Notes: generated by a model not told the origin, from the letters alone. DNA of 64,000 nucleotides from Hyphomonas sp. (GCA_016124495.1 WGNP01000004.1:124001-188000), one strand, 5' to 3'; counted from the first letter of the stretch, positions 48,792 through 58,100 are shown. Made by a program: numbers and translations.

Positions 48792-48817
48792 GAACCTTTA
48801 AAGAACATAGTAGGAAC
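48792..48817 (+). promoter_or_regulatory. Two overlapping LexA-type (SOS) boxes
   Basis: Three GAAC words occur at 48792, 48803 and 48814, separated each time by exactly seven bases (CTTTAAA and ATAGTAG). GAAC-N7-GAAC is the alphaproteobacterial LexA operator, so this is a double box, with AAAC at 48781 as a further 3/4 match in phase. It lies 26-51 nt before the ATG of the next gene. Confidence 0.75.
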
Positions 48818-48842
48818 ATCCTACAAGGAACGGAGCAAGAAC

Positions 48843-49178
48843 ATGGGTAGTGCAGTCAGCTTTCGCGGTCAATCGGGCAAGGCGTGGTCATTCCAGCGGG
48901 CGGGTGCGGACGCGCCCTGGGCGCGGACGTCCGGTGTCGCCATTTTCGCCATTCCCGAGGCCTGTGGCTGGCGGATTTTCCGGGTGATCGAACTCTCCGG
49001 CAAGCCGCACGACATCCAGCCGATCTGGGCCCTCGCCGAGGCGGAACGGTACGGCGCCAGCGCCGTGTTCGTGGCCCTCGAGTTTGACGCGGCAACACGC
49101 CGCCAGATCGTGGCGGACCTTGAAGCCGGCTTCCAGCCGGTGGTGCGTTCCGGCGAAGTCGTCCGCCTCGCGGCTTAG
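48843..49178 (+). CDS. Unknown protein, probably SOS-controlled
   Basis: 111 residues starting MGSAVSFRGQSGKAWSFQRA, with a central FAIPEACGWRIFRVIELSGK and end DLEAGFQPVVRSGEVVRLAA. No signal peptide, no membrane segment and no recognised family. GGAGCAAGAAC stands upstream of the ATG. It ends in a shared TTAG with the convergent DUF885 gene. The tandem LexA-type boxes upstream suggest a DNA-damage role; that is inference. Confidence 0.7.
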   Translation: MGSAVSFRGQSGKAWSFQRAGADAPWARTSGVAIFAIPEACGWRIFRVIELSGKPHDIQPIWALAEAERYGASAVFVALEFDAATRRQIVADLEAGFQPVVRSGEVVRLAA

Positions 49179-51049
49179 CGCGCCGCTTCGGTGTACCAGC
49201 GGGTCACGTCGGCCTCGACCATGTCGAGCGGGCGTGGCCCGCCGGCGAGGATCGCGGCGTGGAAGGCCTTGGGATCAAATTTCGGGCCAAGTACGCGCTG
49301 GGCGCGTTCACGCAGGTCGAGGATACGCTGGCGGCCAATCCAGTAGGCGGACGCCTGGCCGGGCCAGACGCTATAGCGATCCACTTCGTCGGCCGCCGCT
49401 TCGACGCTCAGGCCCGTCGAGGTGATGAGGTAGTTGATCGCGCGGTCGCGCGTCCATTTCTGGTCATGGATGCCGGTATCGGCGACGAGGCGCGCGGCGT
49501 GTAGCAGCATCGATCGCAAGTAGCCGATGCGGCCGAGCAAATCATTCGTATAGAGACCATTTTCATCGACAAGCGTTTCGGCGTAGGAGGCCCAGCCTTC
49601 GCCGTAGCCGGCGTTCCAGATCAGCTGGCGGGCGAGCGGGAGGTTTCCCTGTTCGGCGGCCAGAGCGCTTTCGAGATGATGGCCCGGGACGGTCTCGTGA
49701 TAGACCAGCGTGGGCAGGCTGAAGTCCGGCCAGTCGCCGATGCGCAGCAGGTTGATCTCGAACCGGGCGGGATTGCGCACGTCCGCAGTGCGGGGCGTGT
49801 AGGCCGCCGACGGGGCGGAGGCCGCAAAGGCGAGCGGTACCATGCTGACCGTGACGGCGCCGCCGGGCATCGGGCCGATCTGCGATTCCACGACAGACTT
49901 TGCGTGGGTGGTCAGCTGTGACACGCGTTCGATCAGGGCCGCACGGCCGAGGTCTGAATCCTCGTAAAGCTGGCCAGGTTGCTGGCCGATTAAGGCGAGG
50001 CGGTCGGCGACCTTGCCTTCGGTCAGGCCGGCAGTGGCGAGCGCGGAATTGAGCTCGGCGGTCAGTTCCCTGACGTCGGCGAGGCCGCTGGCGTGCAGTT
50101 CGGCGGGTGTCTGGCGAGTACCGGTATAGGCGCTGAGGACGGAGCGGTAATAGGCGTCGCCGCCGTCGATCTGCCAGACGCCTGGCTCGGCCGGCGCGCT
50201 GCCGGCCAGCGTGGCAACCGCGTCGCCGAACCGGACATAGGCCGGCAGGACGCTATCGGTGAACAGCGTGCGCAACTGCGCGGAATTGGCGGCGCGGGCT
50301 TCGGCGGTCAGGCCTTCGACGCCGTTCTGGAGATTGTCGAACGTCTGGATCAGGAAGGAGGTTTCGTGCAGCTCTGCGGCGCCGGCCGCGGCGAGGCCCT
50401 GCATGCGGGCGAGCACAGCGGCGGGCGGGACGACGCCGGAGCGGGCGTCCGCCTCGAGGCGTCGGCGATCATCATCGATGGCGCCGGCCAGCTGCGAGAC
50501 GCGGGCAAGAAAAGCGGTAATGTCGGCCGGCGTCTCGATCTGCTGGCGGCGCACCAGGAGCTCGGGCACGTCGAGATAGGCGCCGCGCATATGATCGGTG
50601 ACGTAGGGGTAGAAGGCGGAGAGGTTGCCGGTGCCGTGGCCGGACACGAGCACCGCCTCGGCGGCTTCGTGGGCCGCAATCACCGTGTCGAGATTGCGGG
50701 CTAGCACGCTGCCGGGGGCTGGTCGCGCCGTGCGTACGAGGGCGTCCAGGGTTTCGAGGCGTTCGAGGCGGGCGCGTTCGAACGCGGCCTGCGAGCGGTC
50801 CGTCAGGTAGCCGCCGAAGGGGTAGCCAGCGGCTTCAGGGGAAAGACCCAGTTCGGTGGCTAGTTCCGGATCGCGGACCAGTTCGTTCTGCGCGACAGTC
50901 TTCAGCGTCTGTTCGACTTCGCGGGCAATCCGGCGCGGCGTGCCTTCGGGATCGGCCCCGCCAGAGCACGCCGCCAGCAGCCCCGCCGCAAGGAGGGCGC
51001 CGAGACCGGCGGGCCGGAAAGAGCGGGCGTGTCGAAGCGGTTGGTGCAT
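49175..51049 (-). CDS. DUF885 family metallopeptidase-like lipoprotein
   Basis: 624 residues, lipoprotein (signal ending GALLAAGLLAACSG, lipobox LAAC). The HExxH-type VYHETVPGHHLESALA near residue 440 is the metal-binding motif of DUF885. RSMLLHAARLVADTGIH, near the C-terminus, is also typical. Presumed zinc peptidase in the periplasm or on the outer membrane. Its stop overlaps that of the SOS gene (TTAG). Confidence 0.85.
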   Translation of the reverse strand: MHQPLRHARSFRPAGLGALLAAGLLAACSGGADPEGTPRRIAREVEQTLKTVAQNELVRDPELATELGLSPEAAGYPFGGYLTDRSQAAFERARLERLETLDALVRTARPAPGSVLARNLDTVIAAHEAAEAVLVSGHGTGNLSAFYPYVTDHMRGAYLDVPELLVRRQQIETPADITAFLARVSQLAGAIDDDRRRLEADARSGVVPPAAVLARMQGLAAAGAAELHETSFLIQTFDNLQNGVEGLTAEARAANSAQLRTLFTDSVLPAYVRFGDAVATLAGSAPAEPGVWQIDGGDAYYRSVLSAYTGTRQTPAELHASGLADVRELTAELNSALATAGLTEGKVADRLALIGQQPGQLYEDSDLGRAALIERVSQLTTHAKSVVESQIGPMPGGAVTVSMVPLAFAASAPSAAYTPRTADVRNPARFEINLLRIGDWPDFSLPTLVYHETVPGHHLESALAAEQGNLPLARQLIWNAGYGEGWASYAETLVDENGLYTNDLLGRIGYLRSMLLHAARLVADTGIHDQKWTRDRAINYLITSTGLSVEAAADEVDRYSVWPGQASAYWIGRQRILDLRERAQRVLGPKFDPKAFHAAILAGGPRPLDMVEADVTRWYTEAAR

Positions 51050-51154
51050 GATGGATTTTCACGGCAAGGGCGCTGCAATTGAGCCCGGTTCGGGAGTTGT
51101 GGCCAGAGTATATTTCCGGTATCGCTGCCGCGAAATCTGAGGAGTTCTGCCACC

Positions 51155-51949
51155 GTGACCATGCCAACCACCGCTGGCGGAGTACCGCCGATCACCGGAC
51201 AAGTCCTGTTTTACAAGCAACCGCAACCGCTGTCTGCCGAGAACCATGGCGGCCTTGGCGTGAAGCAGGTGGCCCAGCCGTTCGCGTTCCTGCGTGAAGC
51301 ACATGCCGTTCCGGTCACCGTGACCGAGTTCGGCGTCGCTGCCGCGTCCTATCCGATCATCTTCGTGGGCGACGAGCGCACGCCGGTGGCCGTGATGGGT
51401 GTCCGTCAGGGCCAGAACCTTTTCGTCGACAATAACGGCTTCGTCTTCGAAGACTATTACATCCCGGCTTTCGTGCGCCGCTATCCGTTCGTGTTCGCCG
51501 CGGACGAAGGCTCCGACCGCCTGCTGCTGTGCGTCGACCGCGCCGCGCCGATGGTTTCGAATCAGCCGGACGTGTCGTTCTTCGAGAACGGCCAGCCGAG
51601 CAAGTTCACCCAGGACGCCGTTGAGTTCTGCAAGGAGTTCGAGCGCCAGCGCCGCGCCACGCTCGATTTCGTCAAGATGGTCGGTGCCATGGACCTGTTC
51701 GAGCAGAAGACCGTCGCCTTCCAGCCGCGCGATGCGCAGGGCCGCGAAACAGGACCGCAGCAGAAAGTCGCCGACTACTGGGCCATTTCCGAGGATCGCC
51801 TCAATGCGCTGCCGCCGGAGAAATACATCGAGCTGCGCAACAATGGCGCGCTCGGCGCCTGCTATGCGCATCTCGTATCGCTGCTCAACTGGTCGAAAGT
51901 GATCCAGCGCGCTGTGCGCACGCCGCCGCCGGGCCAGGCCGCCGCCTGA
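51155..51949 (+). CDS. SapC family protein
   Basis: 264 residues (262 from the ATG at 51161). SapC family traits: ENHGGLGVKQVAQPFAFLRE near residue 29, FPIIF-type strand (AASYPIIFVGDE), YYIPAFVRRYPFVFA, and ALYERLNELPAEKFI-like end (INALPPEKYIEL). First described near S-layer and peptide-resistance genes, but its role is unknown. Followed by a good terminator. Confidence 0.83.
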   Translation: MTMPTTAGGVPPITGQVLFYKQPQPLSAENHGGLGVKQVAQPFAFLREAHAVPVTVTEFGVAAASYPIIFVGDERTPVAVMGVRQGQNLFVDNNGFVFEDYYIPAFVRRYPFVFAADEGSDRLLLCVDRAAPMVSNQPDVSFFENGQPSKFTQDAVEFCKEFERQRRATLDFVKMVGAMDLFEQKTVAFQPRDAQGRETGPQQKVADYWAISEDRLNALPPEKYIELRNNGALGACYAHLVSLLNWSKVIQRAVRTPPPGQAAA

Positions 51950-51987
51950 CAGGCAAACCGGGGGTAAGCGCCCGCAATCAGACAGAG

Positions 51988-52020
51988 CGGCTCTCCCTGA
52001 GTGGAGGGCCGTTTTGTTTT
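51988..52020 (+). terminator. Rho-independent terminator after sapC
   Basis: Nine-bp stem CGGCTCTCC / GGAGGGCCG (one G-U pair), loop CTGAGT, then TTTTGTTTT. Confidence 0.8.
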
Positions 52021-52121
52021 GGGCCAAAGGTGCGCCATCACGATGCGGCGAGCAGGGGTTTCCCCTCTGGCACGTCCGTCGCATATGCTGGACGAAGATT
52101 CTCTGGCAGGAAAGCTGAGTG

Positions 52122-54236
52122 ATGATCCGCATCTACCGCGCCCTGATGCTTGCCCTCGCGGGATTTGGCCTGTTCGCTTTCATGGCGCTTGCCCAGTCCC
52201 CGGACGACGCGCGGCGCGCCGAGGCTGAACTGATTTCCGAGCGCACCAGCGTCCTGCCAGGTGAAACCGTGTTCATCGCCCTCAGGATGACCATGGATCC
52301 CGGCTGGCACATCTATTGGCGCAATGCCGGGGATGCGGGCCTGCCGCCGCAACTGATCCTGAAGGAGACTGCGAGCATCGCCGACGAGGCGCTGGGAGAG
52401 ATGATGTGGCCGCTGCCGAAGCTGCTGCCGGTCGTCGACGGCGAGATCATGGACTATGGCTATGATGATGAGGCGGTGTTCGCGCTGGCGCTCACCGTGC
52501 CCGCAGATGCCGCCGGCGAGGTGCGCATCGAGGCGGTCGCCGATTACCTGATCTGCGAAGCGGTCTGCATTCCGGAGACGGCGGATGTCTCGCTGGTGCT
52601 GGCCGTGGGTGAGCCGGCGGAGAATGTTCCCGCCGGCGACCTGATCGGCGCATGGATTGCGAAAGTGCCGGGACCGTTCGAGGGCGAGGCGCGTATCGAT
52701 GACGCTGCGGCGCCGTGGACGCTGAGCCTGTCTCTGGCGGGCGGATTTCCGCAAGGAGCTGGCGTGCGCTTCTTTCCATTCGAACACGAGATCAGCCATC
52801 CGGCGGACCAGCCGCAGCGTGTGGGACCGAGCGGCGCGAGCCTGTTGCTGACGCCGGACCGGGCGGGCAAAGTAGGCGAGGCGCTCGAAGGCATCATCCG
52901 GGTCGATGCGCCGGGCGCAGAACCCGTGGGCTATGTGATCCGCGCAGAACGGGGGGAAGTGTTTGACGGGACTGCCGACACAGCTTTTGTGCCGGTTGCA
53001 GGCGCAGGCGAGGTGGCCGGGCTCAGCTGGCAGGGACTGCTCAGTCTTGCGGGCTTTGCCTTCCTCGGCGGACTGATCCTGAACCTTATGCCTTGCGTGC
53101 TGCCGGTCCTGTCGATGAAGGCGCTCGGCATGGTGTCGGCGGCGGCGGGCGGGCATGCGGGCGAGCTGCGCGCGCACGGGCTCTGGTATACCAGCGGCGT
53201 GCTGGTGTCGTTTGGGGTGCTGGCGCTTGTGATCCTTGCGGTGCGCCAGGCGACCGGGTTTGCAACGCTTGGGTTCCAGCTGCAGCATGCGCCAACGGTA
53301 GCCGTCCTTGTACTGATCATGTTTGCAGTCGGCCTCTGGCTGATGGGGTTCTTTGAACTGGGCGCCTCGATCACCAATACCGGCTCTGGCCTTGCCGGCC
53401 GGGGCGGCGCGATGGGCGCGTTCTTTACCGGCGTGCTGGCGGCGGTGGTTGGCGCGCCGTGCGTCGGCCCCTTCCTGGGCGCGGCGCTGGGCGCGGTGAT
53501 GAGCCAGCCGGCACCGGCGGTGGTGGCCGTGTTCCTCGCGATGGGCTTCGGCATGGCGCTGCCTTTTCTGGTCCTGAGTTTCGTGCCGGTGCTGCACCGG
53601 CTGCTGCCGAAGCCGGGCAAGTGGATGAACACGCTGAAGCAGTTCTTTGCCTTCCCGATGTTTCTGACAGCGGCCTGGCTGCTCTCGGTGCTGGCTGACC
53701 TTGCAGGGGCGGGGGCGGTCGGCTGGACGCTGGCCGGCGCAACGGCGATCGGCTTCGCAGTCTGGATCGGGCGGGAGGCGGGACTGATGCGGCGGGGCGC
53801 TGCGATTGCGGCGCTGATCGCAGCGTTCGCGCTGCCCGCCGTGCAGGCGAATGTTCCAGCGCCAAGGACAGGCGGCGAGCCTTCCGTGCCGGCCTATGCG
53901 GAGGCGGCGTGGAGCCCGGCGCAGGTTGACGCGCTTTTGGCGGAGGGGCGTCCGGTGTTCGTGGACTTTACCGCAAGCTGGTGCGCCAGCTGCCAGGTCA
54001 ACAAGCTGACGACGCTGGATACGAAGCGCGTGAAGGCGGCGTTTGAAGCGGCGGATGTGGCCTTCCTGGTGGCGGACTTCACGCAGAAGGATCCGGTGAT
54101 TGCGGACGAGCTGAAGCGGCGCGGACGCGCCGGGGTGCCGATGTACCTGTGGTACCCGGCGGGCGCTCGTGAGCCGGAGATATTGCCTGAACTGCTCACT
54201 CAAGAACTTGTCATCGGACTTGTCGAAGGCCGTTAG
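52122..54236 (+). CDS. dsbD: Thiol:disulfide interchange protein DsbD/ScsB-type
   Basis: 704 residues. A signal peptide (ending FAFMALAQS) is followed by an N-terminal DsbD/ScsB beta domain (about 25-290) with conserved HIYWRNAGD, ICEAVCIPE and a Cys pair. A DsbD membrane domain of eight helices follows (about 305-560), with LMPCVLPVLSMKAL and GAPCVGPFLGAALG as redox cysteines. It ends in a thioredoxin-like domain with FTASWCASCQVNKL. It passes electrons from cytosolic thioredoxin to the periplasm. ATG at 52122 after GGAAAG. The periplasmic redoxin gene follows 38 nt on. Confidence 0.9.
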   Translation: MIRIYRALMLALAGFGLFAFMALAQSPDDARRAEAELISERTSVLPGETVFIALRMTMDPGWHIYWRNAGDAGLPPQLILKETASIADEALGEMMWPLPKLLPVVDGEIMDYGYDDEAVFALALTVPADAAGEVRIEAVADYLICEAVCIPETADVSLVLAVGEPAENVPAGDLIGAWIAKVPGPFEGEARIDDAAAPWTLSLSLAGGFPQGAGVRFFPFEHEISHPADQPQRVGPSGASLLLTPDRAGKVGEALEGIIRVDAPGAEPVGYVIRAERGEVFDGTADTAFVPVAGAGEVAGLSWQGLLSLAGFAFLGGLILNLMPCVLPVLSMKALGMVSAAAGGHAGELRAHGLWYTSGVLVSFGVLALVILAVRQATGFATLGFQLQHAPTVAVLVLIMFAVGLWLMGFFELGASITNTGSGLAGRGGAMGAFFTGVLAAVVGAPCVGPFLGAALGAVMSQPAPAVVAVFLAMGFGMALPFLVLSFVPVLHRLLPKPGKWMNTLKQFFAFPMFLTAAWLLSVLADLAGAGAVGWTLAGATAIGFAVWIGREAGLMRRGAAIAALIAAFALPAVQANVPAPRTGGEPSVPAYAEAAWSPAQVDALLAEGRPVFVDFTASWCASCQVNKLTTLDTKRVKAAFEAADVAFLVADFTQKDPVIADELKRRGRAGVPMYLWYPAGAREPEILPELLTQELVIGLVEGR

Positions 54237-54274
54237 GCGAATAATTTCTTACTAAGAATTGGTTCAAGGAGACG

Positions 54275-54922
54275 ATGATGCAGATCACCCGCCGCCATCT
54301 TTCACTTGCGGCCGGCATGGCCGCCGCTGTGGCGCTCACCGCGGGGGCGCTGATCGCCTCGACCGCGCAGGCTGCGCCGGCCACCGGCACGCCGGCGCCC
54401 GCCTTCTCCGGCGTCACGTCTGCCGGTGAAACGATCTCGCTGGCCGATTTCGCTGGCAGGACGGTCGTCATGGAATGGACCAATGATGGCTGTCCGTTCG
54501 TGAAGAAGCATTACACGGCGCCGCCGTCCAACATGCAGACGCTGCAGAAGAGTGCCGCAGCCGATGACGTCGTCTGGATTTCGGTGATCTCGTCGGCCGA
54601 GGGCGAGCAGGGCTATGCCGACGCGGCCCGCGCCAATGAGCTGACCGCCTCACGCGGCGCGGCGCCGGCGCATGTGGTGCTGGACGCCGAAGGCACGATC
54701 GGCAGGCTCTACGGCGCCAAGACGACGCCGCACATGTTTATCATCACACCGGACGGTAACCTCGCGTATGACGGCGCCATCGATTCCAAGTCCTCGGCCA
54801 AGGTAGCCGATATTGATACAGCGACGAATTACGTGACCGCCGCGCTCGCCGACCTTGAGGCGGGCAAGCCGGTGGCAACGCCGGTGACCAAGCCGTACGG
54901 CTGCTCGGTCAAGTACAAGTAA
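54275..54922 (+). CDS. Periplasmic redoxin (AhpC/TSA-like thioredoxin fold)
   Basis: 215 residues. A twin-arginine-like signal (ITRRHLSLAAGMAAAVALTA, cut near AQAA) leads to a thioredoxin-fold domain. WTNDGCPFVKKHY (near 70) holds the redox Cys, followed by YGAKTTPHMFIITPDG with the cis-Pro. There is a single N-terminal-type cysteine rather than CxxC. AAGGAGA precedes the ATG. It follows dsbD, so it probably receives reducing power from it to protect envelope proteins. A Cys in the C-terminal GCSVKYK may act as resolving residue. Confidence 0.83.
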   Translation: MMQITRRHLSLAAGMAAAVALTAGALIASTAQAAPATGTPAPAFSGVTSAGETISLADFAGRTVVMEWTNDGCPFVKKHYTAPPSNMQTLQKSAAADDVVWISVISSAEGEQGYADAARANELTASRGAAPAHVVLDAEGTIGRLYGAKTTPHMFIITPDGNLAYDGAIDSKSSAKVADIDTATNYVTAALADLEAGKPVATPVTKPYGCSVKYK

Positions 54923-54945
54923 TCCGGAGACGGATGGATGAGAGG

Positions 54946-54972
54946 GCCGGGCGCTTGCGTCCGGCTGTTTTC
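54946..54972 (+). terminator. Terminator after the redoxin gene
   Basis: GCCGGGCGC / GCGTCCGGC stem (one G-T mismatch as G-U) with a very small loop, followed by TGTTTTCG. Confidence 0.65.
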
Positions 54973-55057
54973 GTGGCGCGCTGCCTGCCGTAGCGGACGG
55001 GGTTGATTGGCGGGGCGTGTCCGGCGCAGACTGCGCTCTCAGACCGGGGGAGGGCGC

Positions 55058-56038
55058 ATGAGCCGGGAAAGTGATCCGATTGTCCGCGACCAGCCGCCGG
55101 AAATCCCCTCCGAGGGCGGGCCGCTAGCCCAATATCGCGGTGCGCTTCCGCCGGCGCCGGACTGGTTTCCGGACGCGGTGGCGACGCCGTACGAGACGCA
55201 CCGGATTGATGTGCTCGGAGCGGAAGTCTCTTACCAGCGCTGGGGCAAGCGCGGCGCGCCTGGCCTCCTGTTCGTGCATGGCAACGGGGCGCATGCGCAC
55301 TGGTGGGACTTCATCGCGCCGTATTTCGCGGAGCATTACAATGTCGCCGCGCTGACCTTCTCTGGTATGGGCGAAAGCGGGTGGCGCGAGACCTATGACA
55401 TGGAGACCTTCTCGGCCGAGCAGGTGGCGGTGGCGCAGGATGCCGGATTGTTCGACGGGCCGCGCAAACCGGTGATCGTGGCGCACTCGTTCGGAGGCTT
55501 CGTGACGCTGGTGACCGGCGCCGAGCATGGCGAGCGGTTCGAGGGAATGGTGATCGTTGACAGTCCGGTGAACCCGCCGGAGCGGCCTAGCCACGGCCCT
55601 TCGCGTGCCGGGCGGCCGCACAAGATCTATGCCGACCTTGCTGCTGCCCTGTCGCGGTTCCGGCTGGCACCGCCGCAGCTGTGCGAGAATCATTATGCGA
55701 TGGATTACATCGCGCGCTGGAGCCTTAAGCGGGCCGAGGGCGGATGGACCTGGAAGTTTGATCCGACGATCTGGACACGGTTCGAGCCGGGCCGCGATGG
55801 CGGCGCGCTGCTGAAGGCGGCGAAGTGCCGGGTCGCGATTATCCGGGGAGAGGAGAGCGCGCTGATGCCGGATGAGGTGCGCGACTACATGCGCGGGCTG
55901 CTCGGCCATCAGGTCCCGTTCGTGTCGATTCCGCATGCGCGCCATCATGTTATGCTGGACCAGCCGATAGCGTTTATCTCGGCGCTGCGCATGCTGCTGG
56001 CCGAGTGGGACCATTCCGATCCGCACCGGCGTGTGTGA
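55058..56038 (+). CDS. Alpha/beta hydrolase
   Basis: 326-residue hydrolase. Oxyanion region LLFVHGNGAHAHWWDFIAPY, nucleophile elbow VIVAHSFGGFVT (Ser near 135), and a C-terminal His in HARHHVMLDQ. The NGAHAHWW form is typical of a group often annotated as epoxide hydrolase/haloalkane dehalogenase relatives, but specificity cannot be read. ATG at 55058 with GGGGGAGGG upstream. Confidence 0.85.
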   Translation: MSRESDPIVRDQPPEIPSEGGPLAQYRGALPPAPDWFPDAVATPYETHRIDVLGAEVSYQRWGKRGAPGLLFVHGNGAHAHWWDFIAPYFAEHYNVAALTFSGMGESGWRETYDMETFSAEQVAVAQDAGLFDGPRKPVIVAHSFGGFVTLVTGAEHGERFEGMVIVDSPVNPPERPSHGPSRAGRPHKIYADLAAALSRFRLAPPQLCENHYAMDYIARWSLKRAEGGWTWKFDPTIWTRFEPGRDGGALLKAAKCRVAIIRGEESALMPDEVRDYMRGLLGHQVPFVSIPHARHHVMLDQPIAFISALRMLLAEWDHSDPHRRV

Positions 56039-56096
56039 GCTTGCGCGCGGCGCGCGCTGCGCTAGGCTTGGCAATGATTTAAGGCAGGAGTGCGCG

Positions 56097-56537
56097 ATGA
56101 AAGCAGGACAGGGTTTGGCAGGCGTGCTGGCCGCGCTGGCGCTGTCTGCCTGCGCGAGTACACCGGCGCCGCAGCCATTCGTAGCGGCGGCTGACCTGTC
56201 CGAGCCTGCGGCGAGGGCGGCGCCAGCGAAAACCGTTCTCTATACGGATTGTATTTCGCAGGCGATCAGCAGTGACAAGGTTGCCCATGTGGCGGACGCA
56301 GACACGAAGCTGATCCGCTTCACCTGTTCCGGCGCTCCGGCGCAGCGTTTCTATGAGGCGCTGGCGGTGCTCGGTGATCAGGCGGTCAGCGTCTGGCAGG
56401 CCGACGGGCGGACTTACCGCGCGACCGCGAAGGTGAAGCAAAGCCTGTTCGGTGCAGACTACTGTTCGATCGGCGTCGGCGGCGCGGTCTGCAACATCGT
56501 TCTGAACACCGGCTCTTTCCTGACGGCCATGCCTTAG
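56097..56537 (+). CDS. Small lipoprotein, unknown
   Basis: 146 residues, signal MKAGQGLAGVLAALALSAC-AS with lipobox LSAC. The mature part has a pattern of two or three Cys (DCIS, TCSG, YCSIG, VCNI) that may form disulfides. No family recognised. It follows the hydrolase by 59 nt and ends in TTAG shared with the facing fpr gene. Confidence 0.6.
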   Translation: MKAGQGLAGVLAALALSACASTPAPQPFVAAADLSEPAARAAPAKTVLYTDCISQAISSDKVAHVADADTKLIRFTCSGAPAQRFYEALAVLGDQAVSVWQADGRTYRATAKVKQSLFGADYCSIGVGGAVCNIVLNTGSFLTAMP

Positions 56538-57355
56538 CCCGCAAAGGCCTTCTCGATCACGAACTCGGCGGGTGCCGCGTTCGAGCCTTCCATGAGGCCA
56601 GCCTTGAGCATCAGGGCCTTGACGTCCTGGATCATCTCGTTGGAGCCGCACATCATGGCCCGGTCCGTAGACGGATCAAGCGGCGGGACGCCGAGATCGG
56701 CGAACAGCTTGCCGGTTTCGATCAGGGTCGTGATGCGGCCCATGTTAGGGTAGGCCTCGCGGGTTGTGGTCGTGTAGAGTGTGAGCTTGCCGCCAACCAG
56801 TTCCCCGACCAGCGGGTCATCTTTCAGGCTTTCTATCAGGTTGCGGGAATAGGTCAGCTCGGCGACATCCCGGCAGGTGTGCGTGACGATGACCTGCTCG
56901 AAGCGCTCGTAGGTGTCGGGGTCGCGCACCAGGCTGGCGAAGGGGGCAAAGCCGGTGCCGGTGGAGAACATGTAGAGGCGCTTGCCGGGCGTCAGTGCGT
57001 CGAGCACCAGCGTGCCGGTCGGCTTGCGGCCGAGAAGGACCTTGTCGCCGCGCTGGATTTTCTCGAGGCGAGAGGTCAATGGGCCGTCCGGTACCTTGAT
57101 TGAATAAAATTCCAGCTCCTCGTCCCAGGACGGGGAGGCGACCGAATAGGCGCGCAGCAGCGGTTTGCCGTCTTCCTTCAGCAGGCCGATCATGACGAAT
57201 TCGCCGGAGCGGAAGCGGAAGCTCTGCGGCCGTGTCAGGCGAAAGCGGAACAGCCGGTCGGTATAGTGCTCGACGGCGAGGACGGTTTCCTCCGTCGGAC
57301 CATTGGGGTTTGCTTTCGCAGCGGCCGTCTGGCCGGCGGGCGCATCGGCGCTCAT
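56534..57355 (-). CDS. fpr: Ferredoxin-NADP reductase
   Basis: 273-residue flavoprotein: FAD-binding RAYSVASPSW and the isoalloxazine stretch FRFRSGEFVMIGL, NADP site STGTGFAPFASLVRDP, and the C-terminal FVIEKAFAG with the aromatic residue before the end that stacks on FAD (Phe). This is the bacterial subclass linked to oxidative stress and Fe-S repair. The stop overlaps the facing gene (TTAG). Confidence 0.93.
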   Translation of the reverse strand: MSADAPAGQTAAAKANPNGPTEETVLAVEHYTDRLFRFRLTRPQSFRFRSGEFVMIGLLKEDGKPLLRAYSVASPSWDEELEFYSIKVPDGPLTSRLEKIQRGDKVLLGRKPTGTLVLDALTPGKRLYMFSTGTGFAPFASLVRDPDTYERFEQVIVTHTCRDVAELTYSRNLIESLKDDPLVGELVGGKLTLYTTTTREAYPNMGRITTLIETGKLFADLGVPPLDPSTDRAMMCGSNEMIQDVKALMLKAGLMEGSNAAPAEFVIEKAFAG

Positions 57356-57430
57356 CCTCAGCCCTCCTTGAGGTATCTCGGCTTCAATTGAGCGACGCGC
57401 CGCGCAAAAGCAATGCGTCAGATGATGGCT

Positions 57431-57991
57431 TTAGTTTTCCTGATAGATAGGGCGGCTGACCCAGTCGATCTCGCTGTCCTCGATGCTGTAGGCGCCGGAG
57501 AGTTCGTAGATGTTCTTATAGCCATAGCCATAGAGGTTGATGAAGGTCGGCACGTTGAGGGCGAGCGGGGCCGATTTCAGGACGACGGGGGCGATGTTGT
57601 CGCTGAAGTTGTTGTTGCAATAGATCAGGATGCGTCGGCTTTTCGCGCCGATGACTTCCGACAGCATGCCCGCGGAAAAGTCCGAGAAATTGAGGTTAAC
57701 GGCGCCGTCGATATGGCCGAGCGCGTAGTTGCGGGCGCTGCGGGCATCGATGATGATCGTGTCCGGATCGGCTTTCATGGCGTTGAACGTGTCGATGTCG
57801 ATCAGCCGGGTCTCGCGGTAGGCGGCGATTTCGGCGCCGAGTTCCATGAAGCCCGGATAGTCGACAAATCCGGGATCGGTCTGGGCGCGGGCGGGCGGGG
57901 CGAGGAGCCCGCCGAGCAGGGTCACGATGAGCCCGAGCAGCGCGACGACCGCGACAAGGGGCAGGTGGCTACGCACGGGTTCCGGGTTCAT
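57431..57991 (-). CDS. Membrane-anchored or secreted rhodanese-like protein
   Basis: 186 residues. Strong ribosome-binding site (GAGGAGG) before ATG 57991. An N-terminal hydrophobic helix (LPLVAVVALLGLIVTLLGGL) acts as signal or anchor. The rhodanese domain has IIIDARSARNYALGHIDGAVNLNF and the active-site loop ILIYCNNNFSD with Cys. The loop is longer than CxxGxR of sulfurtransferases. Substrate unknown; the location is periplasmic. Confidence 0.8.
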   Translation of the reverse strand: MNPEPVRSHLPLVAVVALLGLIVTLLGGLLAPPARAQTDPGFVDYPGFMELGAEIAAYRETRLIDIDTFNAMKADPDTIIIDARSARNYALGHIDGAVNLNFSDFSAGMLSEVIGAKSRRILIYCNNNFSDNIAPVVLKSAPLALNVPTFINLYGYGYKNIYELSGAYSIEDSEIDWVSRPIYQEN

Positions 57992-58100
57992 CGATAGCCT
58001 CCTCAAGCGGCCTTCAGGCACTCAGCGTCGCCGGAATCATTGGCCAGATTGTGCGCACATCGGGGCTTTGCTGCGAAATCCGTGCCATTCCGCGCAGGCG

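Noticed and set aside
52038-54203. 721-codon open frame on the minus strand opposite dsbD
   Set aside because: Its translation is rich in Arg/His without domain pattern, while the plus strand encodes complete DsbD motifs.
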